The notes below the pieces were generated by a model that saw only the letters and a program-made list of their open reading frames with translations, searched no databases and was not told the DNA's origin. A stretch of DNA of 14,178 bases from assembly GCA_900557655.1 (NCBI GenBank), contig USTX01000003.1, positions 1 through 14,178 of the forward strand. Reading direction: 5' to 3'. This DNA comes from an uncultured Eubacteriales bacterium (lineage in GTDB: Bacteria; Bacillota; Clostridia; Christensenellales; UBA1242). Position numbers and translations under genes: made by a program. Positions 1-6,070 of the stretch are shown here, piece after piece. Positions within the stretch are counted from its first letter, which is position 1. Each line of letters starts with the position of its first letter.

Positions 1-1630
1 CACCATTACCGCCCATTCCATATGGGTAGGCCATGCCATTTATCATCCCAGCGCCAACGTTTGCGCCATAAGGGTATGCGCCGAATCCATAGTTTTGCCC
101 GTTGACGCCCATATTGTATGGGTTATTCATCGTGTAGTTAGGGGAGCCGCCGCCAAAAAGTCCACTGCCTTCAAAACTGGCGTTTGCAACGTTGCCCTCT
201 AAAATCTGCGACGTGTTGGTATTTTGGTTTTTCATGTCCCCAGTCGTGTTTGATGCGGGGTTGGTGCTGCTTGAATTGCCAGTTGTAATCTGCGACTTGG
301 CATTTTCAACGTTGGTTTTAAGGATGTCGATAATGTTCATCGTTGCAACAACGGCCGGTTCGATTTTTGCGCCCCGCGTGTTAAGCACCTCAGTCGCGCG
401 GATGATGTGGCTGTTAGCAAGGCTTGCGTAGCCGTCCGTATTGCCAAAGTTGGTGGCCTCGGCTAGGTGATTTTTAACCGTCCCTTGGTTGCTTTTAAGA
501 TACGCCGTAGACTCTTTTATGATATTTGCGTATGAATTAATAGCATTAATTTCGTCTTGACTGAGAGTAATTGAGCCGTTATATAGATCGCTTATATAAA
601 GCATAATTACGGTGCGGACTTTAACTAGGTCGGCGATAAGTTCGCTTATGCGCGCCGAACTGGTTGCAAGATCGCTGTAGATTGAGTTGGTTGACGTGCT
701 GGTGTCAATATCGGTGCCGCCCGTTGTGATGCCCGTATGGTTTAAAATTTTATTGGCGTCGCCGTCGGTAATATTTTCGCTGTTAATGCCGATGGAGTTG
801 TTTTTGGTGGTGTCATTATTTCGATTGTCAGCTGTGTCGACAGCGTCATTTTTGTCTGAGTTCGTATTGCTATTTGTGTAGTTGTCTGTACTGGTATTAT
901 TGTTATCGTTGTTGCTTGTGCTATTGTTGGAGCTGATGTCATCTTTGATATTGCTGGTGACGGTGTTATTATCATTATTAGCGCTGCTGTTAGCGTTGTT
1001 AGCGGAGGAGTTGGGGTCGTCTCCTGAAAGACCGTGGTTAATATTAATTGATTCATTACGAATTGGATTGCAATTATCGCAGTTTGTTTGGTTGTTTTTG
1101 CAGAAGTTTTCATTGCTTTCATATGCAGTGTCAGTGTCTATTTTTCTTACATCGGGGTGGTTGGTGGCGTATGGATGTTCGCCCGTAAATTTTGCAATTT
1201 CATCATCTTTTTGCGAAAATTTATCAATATTTTCAACATTTAACCCTGAAATTGCGTTTTTTATAATTTTGTTTTTACTATTATCGGTGGTCTTATTAGG
1301 GGAGTCGGCCATGTCGATATTATCACAGTTGTCTTCGTTGCATTCGCCAGATTGACAGCATTCTGGGCACGTGGTGTTAGCAAAAATACTGTTGTTCGCG
1401 TTATCATTTGTAAGAAAACAAAGCGCAGATTGTGCGGCTTTTTGATTGCTGTTAAGGCTTTTAATTTGGTTTATTGTGGCATTATCTAAAACATCAAGAT
1501 TGCTTACGCTGTAAACAAGGTTGGTTATGGTATTATCAAGGTTGCGTGCCATTGTTTTAGACGCGCTTCCACAGCCAGTTAATGCAATGGCGGTTAAGAT
1601 TAAAACAAAAGTGGTAAGCAGTTTTTTCAT
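1..1630 (-). CDS. Asn-rich cysteine-containing lipoprotein, unknown function (3' end outside window)
   Basis: The frame is open for 543 codons from the ATG at 1630 to the window edge with no stop, so the C-terminus is missing. An AAGGAGA ribosome binding site lies 7 nt upstream of the ATG. The N-terminus is a classic lipoprotein signal: MKK, a hydrophobic stretch, then lipobox LTGC with the lipidated Cys at residue 20, so the protein should be anchored on the outer face of the membrane. After this comes a region with cysteines at 71, 88, 91, 92, 97 and 102 (CPECC core) and again at 177, 184 and 187. Residues about 205-280 are low-complexity Asn/Ser/Thr/Asp, residues about 317-449 look helical and folded, and the visible C-terminus beyond about 489 is rich in Gly, Asn, Tyr, Pro and Met. 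I do not recognise the family. Divergence from spoVA hints at, but does not prove, a spore or cell-envelope role. High confidence that it is a real gene; no function assigned. Confidence 0.88.
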   Translation of the reverse strand, partial: MKKLLTTFVLILTAIALTGCGSASKTMARNLDNTITNLVYSVSNLDVLDNATINQIKSLNSNQKAAQSALCFLTNDNANNSIFANTTCPECCQSGECNEDNCDNIDMADSPNKTTDNSKNKIIKNAISGLNVENIDKFSQKDDEIAKFTGEHPYATNHPDVRKIDTDTAYESNENFCKNNQTNCDNCNPIRNESININHGLSGDDPNSSANNANSSANNDNNTVTSNIKDDISSNNSTSNNDNNNTSTDNYTNSNTNSDKNDAVDTADNRNNDTTKNNSIGINSENITDGDANKILNHTGITTGGTDIDTSTSTNSIYSDLATSSARISELIADLVKVRTVIMLYISDLYNGSITLSQDEINAINSYANIIKESTAYLKSNQGTVKNHLAEATNFGNTDGYASLANSHIIRATEVLNTRGAKIEPAVVATMNIIDILKTNVENAKSQITTGNSSSTNPASNTTGDMKNQNTNTSQILEGNVANASFEGSGLFGGGSPNYTMNNPYNMGVNGQNYGFGAYPYGANVGAGMINGMAYPYGMGGNG

Positions 1631-1681
1631 AATATTCTCCTTTTGTGGTAGTGTTTGCAAAGAAATCAAAAATATTTATAT

Positions 1682-1711
1682 TGAATAATTTTTTAGTGTG
1701 CGTCAATAATA
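1682..1711 (+). promoter_or_regulatory. Possible sigma-G/F-type promoter for spoVA
   Basis: TGAATA at 1682-1687, a 17-nt spacer, then AATAATA at 1705-1711 resembles the forespore sigma-G consensus (TGAATA, about 17-18 nt, CATAMTA), with the first base of the -10 differing. SpoVA operons are known sigma-G targets. The predicted start would fall near 1718, leaving a leader of only about 10 nt, which is short. On the opposite strand TTGACG (1706-1701) could be the -35 of the divergent lipoprotein gene, but its best -10 (TATAAA at 1680-1675) has a 20-nt spacer. Inference from motif and context only. Confidence 0.35.
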
Positions 1712-1728
1712 CTTGCAAGAGGGTGACT

Positions 1729-2184
1729 ATGGATATTAAAAAACGAAATCAATCTTATCTTGAATATGTTGAAAATAAATCGCCTAAGGCGAGCTGGTTT
1801 AAGTCGCTTTTTCATGCTTTTCTAATTGGCGGAGCAATATGTTGTTTTGGCCAAATGTGTGGCGATATTATCAAGACATATTTTCCACTTATGAATATTT
1901 TAACGGTGGGCATATGGAGCAGTGCTATCATTATAACAATCACAATTTTGCTTACTGGGTTTGGTGTGTTTGACTGTATTGCGCGATTTGGCGGAGCGGG
2001 CACAGTTGTTCCTATTTCTGGCTTTGCGAACTCTATCGCGTCGTGTGCAATTGAGTTTAAGAAGGAGGGGCTTGTTTTTGGGCTTGGCGCAAAGATGTTT
2101 TATATAGCGGGGCCGGTTATTGCTAACGGCGTTACGTACTCGCTTATCGTTGGCATAATTTGTTGGATAATCCAACTGTTTTAA
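1729..2184 (+). CDS. spoVAC: Stage V sporulation protein AC, dipicolinate channel subunit
   Basis: The 151-aa product matches the usual SpoVAC length of about 150. SpoVAC is an inner-membrane spore protein of the SpoVA complex that carries Ca-dipicolinic acid into the forespore and releases it at germination; in Bacillus it behaves as a mechanosensitive channel. A short cytosolic N-terminus is followed by hydrophobic spans at about 28-48, 54-78 and 118-150, with the conserved loop GAGTVVPISGFANS at 89-102. A frame extension begins at 1645, but the ATG at 1729 matches the family N-terminus and has an AGAGGGTGA ribosome binding site just upstream (close spacing, about 2-3 nt). It is the first of three spoVA genes and shares a loop motif with SpoVAE, its paralogue. 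Confidence 0.95.
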   Translation: MDIKKRNQSYLEYVENKSPKASWFKSLFHAFLIGGAICCFGQMCGDIIKTYFPLMNILTVGIWSSAIIITITILLTGFGVFDCIARFGGAGTVVPISGFANSIASCAIEFKKEGLVFGLGAKMFYIAGPVIANGVTYSLIVGIICWIIQLF

Positions 2185-2365
2185 TTAAAACTTTGTGATA
2201 TAAATATTGAAGATTAAGGGCACAAATTAGTGGTTTTTTGCAATATATTGGAAAGGAATTTTATATTCGTTGTATTTTTAAAAAAACGCAAAACTAAATG
2301 TAATATATAAAAATAATGGCAAAATATTGAAAAATAAGTGCAAAAATGCAGAAAAAGAGGGGTAT
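2185..2365. other. 181-nt AT-rich gap inside the spoVA operon
   Basis: The stretch is strongly AT-rich with homopolymer A and T runs and no convincing reading frame on either strand. An AAAGGAA ribosome-binding-like sequence near 2250 is not followed by a usable start. I see no clear hairpin terminator and no well-formed promoter. spoVA genes are usually closely spaced, so the length is mildly unusual. Confidence 0.4.
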
Positions 2366-3367
2366 ATGAATAAAAAGCTTGGTAATCAAACATACGAACT
2401 AACAAACCCACCACATATCATTGCGTCGGCTTCGTTTGTTGGTGAGAAAGAGGGTTTTGGCCCATTTGGCGATTATCTTAAAAACTATGCGCCTGATGAT
2501 AAGATGGGCGAAAATACTTTTGAAAAGGCCGAACGTGCTTTCTTTGAAAAGGCGTTAACACTTGGGCTTAAAAACGCAAAACTTAAACGCGATGAAGTTG
2601 ACCTTTTGGTTGGTGGCGACATTCTTAACCAGATCGTTTCAATCAACTATACCGCTCGCGACTTTGCGATTCCGCTTATTGGTGTGTATAGTGCGTGTTC
2701 AACGATGAGTGAGAGTTTGGCAGTTGCGGGGCTTATGAGTGGTGGCATTGGCAAAAAGGTTGTGTGCTTAACGGGCAGCCATTTTAGTGCGGCTGAAAGG
2801 CAATACAGGAATCCGCTTGAATTTGGCAACCAGCGCCCGACATACTCTCAATGGACGGCCACGGGAGCAGGGTGCTCGGTTTTATCGATGGACGGAACGG
2901 GGCCAAAGATAACACGCATTGCGTTTGGAAAGGTGACAGATTTTGGGGTTGTTGATATCGCCAACATGGGTGCCGCGATGTCGCCCGCCGCACACCAAGT
3001 AATCAAGGCGTTCCTTGAAGACACTAAAACAACGCCCGACGATTATGACCTTATCGCAACGGGAGACCTTGGCAAACTAGGCAGCGATATTCTAAGGGAT
3101 TTGCTTTATAAAGACGGTATTAAGTTGGGCTCTAACTATATGGACTGCGGGCACTGTTTGTTTAACAGCGAGCAAAAGACATTTCAGGGCGGCAGCGGCG
3201 CGGGGTGTTCGGCCATCGTTTTGAACTCGTACATCCTTGAAAAAATGAAAGCGGGCGTGTTTAGAAAAGTATTGCTTGTTGCAACGGGCGCGCTTATGAG
3301 CACAACACTTAACCAACAGGGCGAATCAATCCCGTGTATCGCGCACGTGGTTCAAATTGAAAATTAG
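2366..3367 (+). CDS. spoVAD: Stage V sporulation protein AD, dipicolinic acid-binding protein
   Basis: The 333-aa product is close to the roughly 338 aa of Bacillus SpoVAD. The protein has a thiolase-like fold and binds dipicolinic acid and Ca-DPA directly, working with SpoVAC and SpoVAE at the spore inner membrane. Diagnostic stretches are GNQTYELTNPP at the N-terminus, VGGDILNQ (about 82-89), GVYSACSTMSES with Cys111 at the position of Bacillus Cys110, the AERQYRNPLEFGNQ stretch, a DDYDLIATGDLG segment, and the C-terminal ATGALMST followed by ESIPCIAHVV. The frame extends upstream to 2327, but the ATG at 2366 has a GAGGGG ribosome binding site directly upstream and matches the family start. 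The TAG stop overlaps the ribosome binding site of the next gene, so SpoVAD and SpoVAE are probably translationally linked. Confidence 0.97.
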   Translation: MNKKLGNQTYELTNPPHIIASASFVGEKEGFGPFGDYLKNYAPDDKMGENTFEKAERAFFEKALTLGLKNAKLKRDEVDLLVGGDILNQIVSINYTARDFAIPLIGVYSACSTMSESLAVAGLMSGGIGKKVVCLTGSHFSAAERQYRNPLEFGNQRPTYSQWTATGAGCSVLSMDGTGPKITRIAFGKVTDFGVVDIANMGAAMSPAAHQVIKAFLEDTKTTPDDYDLIATGDLGKLGSDILRDLLYKDGIKLGSNYMDCGHCLFNSEQKTFQGGSGAGCSAIVLNSYILEKMKAGVFRKVLLVATGALMSTTLNQQGESIPCIAHVVQIEN

Positions 3368-3376
3368 GAGGCAAAA

Positions 3377-3751
3377 ATGCTTGAAAGTTTGTTAATGTAT
3401 TTAAAAGTCTTGTTTGTTGGCGGCACTATTTGTATGATTGGCGAAATTATTATGATTACCACCAAAATTACGCCGGCAAGAATCTTGGTTTTGTTTTTGA
3501 TGATAGGCGCAGTGCTTGGCGGCTTTGGCCTTTATAACTATGTAATAGAATGGGCGGGCGCAGGAGCAACAGTGCCGATTATCGGGTTTGGAAATTCGCT
3601 AGCTCAGGGCGCTGTTAATGGCGCAAAAACGGACGGGCTGTTTGGTGCGCTTGGCGGAGGATTGATGGCAACGGCGGTTGGAATTTCACTTTCAATTGGT
3701 TTAAGTTATCTTGTTGCACTTTTAACGTCAAGCAAAACAAAAAAGCAATAA
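3377..3751 (+). CDS. spoVAE: Stage V sporulation protein AE (SpoVAEB type)
   Basis: A small membrane protein of 124 aa (family about 116-125) with hydrophobic spans at about 8-27, 33-55 and 90-116 and a polar lysine-rich tail. The loop GAGATVPIIGFGNSLAQGA (61-79) is the SpoVAE signature and parallels the SpoVAC loop, consistent with the two being related subunits of the dipicolinate channel. AGGAGG at 3366-3371 starts inside the spoVAD stop codon and lies 5 nt before the ATG, a strong ribosome binding site. It is the last spoVA gene; no spoVAF or gerA-like gene follows. Confidence 0.95.
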   Translation: MLESLLMYLKVLFVGGTICMIGEIIMITTKITPARILVLFLMIGAVLGGFGLYNYVIEWAGAGATVPIIGFGNSLAQGAVNGAKTDGLFGALGGGLMATAVGISLSIGLSYLVALLTSSKTKKQ

Positions 3752-3761
3752 AACGCAAAAA

Positions 3762-3833
3762 CGCGCTAAAAATATAAAAATATTGCATTATTTTCATAAA
3801 TTTATATCAAAATTGCAGTTTTTATAAACGCGC
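3762..3833. repeat. Long imperfect inverted repeat after spoVAE
   Basis: The left arm contains GCGC (3763-3766), TATAAAAA (3773-3780) and TGCA (3784-3787); the right arm has the complements TGCA (3814-3817), TTTTTATA (3819-3826) and GCGC (3830-3833). The loop is about 26 nt and the stem has unequal internal bulges. It follows the spoVAE stop by about 10 nt and could end or stabilise the spoVA transcript, but there is no clean 3' T run, so it is not a canonical intrinsic terminator. Confidence 0.35.
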
Positions 3834-3969
3834 ATAAATACAAGGCGTGGCAACAAATGCAAGAAGAAAGGCGTTTAAAAATTGTGCTAAGTCTAATCTA
3901 AAAGCGCGCTGCATAAACTTAAATATGAAACGCGCGATAGGGTGTATTAATCTGCGGAGGCGCAAAAGA

Positions 3970-4596
3970 GTGGTCAAATTTTTGGCCATTTTTTTGGTTG
4001 TGTTTGGGCTGTTTTTTGCGTATATGCATTTTATCGCGACACCTATGCTTACGCGCACAAGCTCGTCGCAGGTAACGGTTTATGCCAACAAGGCGATGAA
4101 TGTTGCCATAACCGAGGCGATGAACCAAAACATAACCTATGACGACCTTATTCATATCGTTACTGACAGCGCTGGACGGATAAGTATGATTCAAGCTAAC
4201 TCGGTTCAAATCAACACTCTTAGCAAGCTTATCGGGCGTGTGACCATGTCTACGCTTAATGACCTTATCAAAGCGCCCATCACCATCCCGCTTGGTGCGT
4301 TTACGGGCATCCCGATTTTTTCAGGGCTTGGCCCCAAAATCCCCATCAATATTTATCCATATGGCGACATTGCGTGTTTTTTCGAAAGCAGGTTTGTAAG
4401 CGCTGGCATCAACCAAACGCAACATAAAATTTATCTTAATGTTTTCTGCGTTGTAAGTGTTATCCTGCCGTTTTGTAACCTTAAAGTAAACACCAAAAGC
4501 GAGGTGCTACTTTGTGAAAGCGTGATTATCGGCGAAATCCCAGAAACCTATCTTAAATCAAACACTCTAACTGAGATGCTTAATCTTGTCCCATAG
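3970..4596 (+). CDS. yunB: Sporulation protein YunB
   Basis: A single N-terminal membrane segment (about 3-20) is followed by an extracytoplasmic domain. The C-terminal half carries the YunB pattern: ITIPLGAFTGIPIFSGLGPK, IPINIYPYGD, AGINQTQHKIYL at about 145-156, and ESVIIGEIPETYL near the end. Bacillus YunB is a mother-cell, sigma-E-dependent sporulation protein; its molecular role is not well defined. The start is uncertain. The GTG at 3970 has GGAGG at 3956-3960 with ideal 9-nt spacing and gives 208 aa. The ATG at 3925 (223 aa) would add the basic RRRKR cluster typical of family N-termini but lacks a ribosome binding site, and the frame opens as far up as the ATG at 3847. The strand and stop are secure. 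I saw no convincing sigma-E promoter in the gap after spoVAE. Confidence 0.92.
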   Translation: MVKFLAIFLVVFGLFFAYMHFIATPMLTRTSSSQVTVYANKAMNVAITEAMNQNITYDDLIHIVTDSAGRISMIQANSVQINTLSKLIGRVTMSTLNDLIKAPITIPLGAFTGIPIFSGLGPKIPINIYPYGDIACFFESRFVSAGINQTQHKIYLNVFCVVSVILPFCNLKVNTKSEVLLCESVIIGEIPETYLKSNTLTEMLNLVP

Positions 4597-4681
4597 TGGG
4601 TTGGGTATGGGTTGTGTCGATAATTATGGCCGCGTGAGAGGGGGGTATATTAAAGTGCCAAAATGGTTTTTGAAAAAGCGC

Positions 4682-4710
4682 TTGCAATGATGGGTGCGAT
4701 GTGGTAAAAT
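4682..4710 (+). promoter_or_regulatory. Sigma-A-type promoter with extended -10, upstream of the cysteine desulfurase gene
   Basis: TTGCAA (4682-4687, 4 of 6 to TTGACA), exactly 17 nt, then TAAAAT (4705-4710, 5 of 6 to TATAAT) preceded by TGG, an extended -10 element. Transcription would begin near 4717, followed by GAGG and the ATG at 4726. It probably drives the desulfurase-thiI pair. Confidence 0.65.
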
Positions 4711-4725
4711 ACGCGTGAGGAAATT

Positions 4726-5865
4726 ATGGATAACAAGTTTTTTAATCTTGATAATGCAAGCACCACTGCGCCATACCCTGAGGTCGTGCGCGCGATTGAT
4801 ATCGCCTTAACCGACGATTATCTTAATATGGGCGCAAAATACAAACAAGCCCGCGTTATCGCGCAAAAAACTGAGGCGATAAAAAAGGGTATGCTTAACC
4901 TTATCGGCGCAACAACTGGCGACGTTATCATCACGCCAAGCGCCACGGCGGCCAACAACCTTGCCTTCACAGCCTTTAACATAAGCACGAAAAAAACGGC
5001 CTTGGTTGGCAGTGGTGAGCACTCGTCTGTGCACGAGGTCGCAAAACATCTTATAGACGCGGGCGCGAAAGTTGAGTTTATCAAACTGACCCCATCGGGT
5101 ACCATCGACCTTGACGACTTTAAGCGTAAGATGACCGACGGCGTATCGTTTGTTTCCGTTATGCTTGTAAGCAACGAAACGGGCGCGATTAACCCCGTGG
5201 CGCAAATTGCTAAAATCGCGAAAGCCGTTAACCCGAATTGCATCGTGCATACAGACGCGGTTCAGGCGCTTGGAAAAATTGACGTAAACGTACGCGCGCT
5301 TGGTGTTGATATGCTTACCATCTCGGCGCACAAGATTTGTGGCCCCAAAGGCATCGGTGCGTTGTATTCTCGCGATAAAAACAAGCTTAAACCAATTATC
5401 TTTGGCGGCGGACAAGAAAACGGTCTTGTTTCAGGCACTGAGAACTTTGCGTACCTTTCGGGATTTTACACCGCGATGAAGATTAAAATTGGACGCCTAA
5501 ATAGCGACGCTCAAAAGGCGCTTGAATACAAATTGGCCTTTATAAACGCGCTTAAAAACAGGCAGATTGACTTTAAAATCAATGGCCAAATAGACGGGTT
5601 CAGCCCATACATTCTTAACATCGAAATCGCGGGCGTGCGCGGCGAGGTCCTGTTGCACGCACTGGCTGAAAGCAATATACTTATAGCCACGGGCTCGGCC
5701 TGCTCGTCAAAAAAACGCGGCAACCGTACCCTTGAAGCAATGGGGCAGACGACCGCCGAGATTGACAGCGCCATACGCATCTCGTTTTCGCCCGATGCTG
5801 ACTATGACTTTGACTATATCGCCGATAAATTCAAAGAGGTTATCACGTTTGTTAAGGCAAACTAG
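4726..5865 (+). CDS. Cysteine desulfurase (IscS/NifS family), sulfur donor for ThiI
   Basis: A PLP-dependent enzyme of 379 aa that takes sulfur from L-cysteine as an enzyme persulfide and releases alanine. Visible residues are the N-terminal LDNASTT, the PLP-stacking His99 in SGEHSS, the cofactor-binding SNETGA (149-154) and HTDAVQ (Asp177, Gln180), the Schiff-base Lys203 in SAHKICGPKG, the catalytic Cys326 in ATGSACSS, and IRISF near the end. A GAGG ribosome binding site precedes the ATG. The next gene is thiI, and no iscU, nifU or suf gene is near. Bacilli and clostridia pair such a desulfurase (NifZ in B. subtilis) with a rhodanese-free ThiI to make 4-thiouridine, so that is the likely job here. 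The iscS/nifZ/nifS sub-naming is not decidable by eye. Confidence 0.95.
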   Translation: MDNKFFNLDNASTTAPYPEVVRAIDIALTDDYLNMGAKYKQARVIAQKTEAIKKGMLNLIGATTGDVIITPSATAANNLAFTAFNISTKKTALVGSGEHSSVHEVAKHLIDAGAKVEFIKLTPSGTIDLDDFKRKMTDGVSFVSVMLVSNETGAINPVAQIAKIAKAVNPNCIVHTDAVQALGKIDVNVRALGVDMLTISAHKICGPKGIGALYSRDKNKLKPIIFGGGQENGLVSGTENFAYLSGFYTAMKIKIGRLNSDAQKALEYKLAFINALKNRQIDFKINGQIDGFSPYILNIEIAGVRGEVLLHALAESNILIATGSACSSKKRGNRTLEAMGQTTAEIDSAIRISFSPDADYDFDYIADKFKEVITFVKAN

Positions 5866-5900
5866 GACGTCGCGCCGTGAGATACTGATATAAAGCGGCT

Positions 5901-5933
5901 GAGATTGCAGTCGTTTCGCTCCTCGCAATGAGA
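5901..5933. repeat. REP-like dispersed repeat unit
   Basis: The unit begins GAGATTGCAGTCG and ends CTCGCAATGAGA, with ATTGC (5904-5908) and GCAAT (5925-5929) able to pair. Its reverse complement reads TCATTGCGAGGAGCG, which resembles a short repeat I recall being common between genes of many bacterial genomes. That resemblance is from memory and was not searched. Confidence 0.5.
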
Positions 5934-6024
5934 GTTAGCAGTAGGTCGTTAGTGTGACGGCAGTAAGCGTAAATATATTTATGCGGGTGTACAAAATAAA
6001 CGGCTGTAATAATCGGCCGCATTT

Positions 6025-6052
6025 AAACTTTCAACTTTACACTTTAAACTTT
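6025..6052 (+). repeat. Tandem heptamer array A upstream of thiI (4 units)
   Basis: Four 7-nt units in perfect register: AAACTTT, CAACTTT, ACACTTT, AAACTTT. They are followed by AATAATAAGGAA, which supplies the thiI ribosome binding site, and preceded by the TAATCGGCCGCA block that recurs, slightly changed, before array B. Confidence 0.85.
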
Positions 6053-6070
6053 AATAATAAGGAATTACTG

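Larger units (their letters stand above)
5866..6070. other. 205-nt desulfurase-thiI gap with repeat structure
   Basis: The gap holds GCGGCTGAGATT (5895-5906), a REP-like stretch (5901-5933), an 18-nt near-palindrome around TAAATATATTTA (5967-5984), then AATCGGCCGC (6011-6020), which is an imperfect inverted copy of the first element, and finally four tandem heptamers (6025-6052) before the ribosome binding site AAGGAA and the thiI ATG. No terminator or standard promoter is apparent. An upstream continuation of the thiI frame (from 5954) runs through this repeat and is not considered coding. Confidence 0.6.

Noticed and set aside
742..1355. Open frames on both strands (plus 882-1355, minus 742-1122) inside the lipoprotein gene
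   Set aside because: They are by-products of the repetitive Asn/Asp/Ser codons; they lack ribosome binding sites, have low-complexity translations, and the lipoprotein frame with signal peptide and lipobox explains the region.
1645..1728. N-terminal extension of SpoVAC
   Set aside because: The extra 28 residues are unlike the family, overlap the proposed promoter region, and the ATG at 1729 has a ribosome binding site and gives the family length.
2214..2414. Minus-strand small frame across the spoVAC-spoVAD gap
   Set aside because: The Phe/Tyr/Leu-rich translation reflects AT-rich sequence, it overlaps the start of spoVAD, and it has no ribosome binding site.
4807..5415. Minus-strand frame of 202 codons opposite the desulfurase
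   Set aside because: It is the antisense shadow of a fully conserved PLP enzyme and shows no recognisable protein features or ribosome binding site.
6025..6052. Heptamer arrays as a CRISPR-like array
   Set aside because: Units are 7 nt with no unique spacers and no cas genes are present.
5954..6070. N-terminal extension of ThiI
   Set aside because: It translates the near-palindrome and the heptamer repeats; the ATG at 6071 matches the family start and has AAGGAA upstream.
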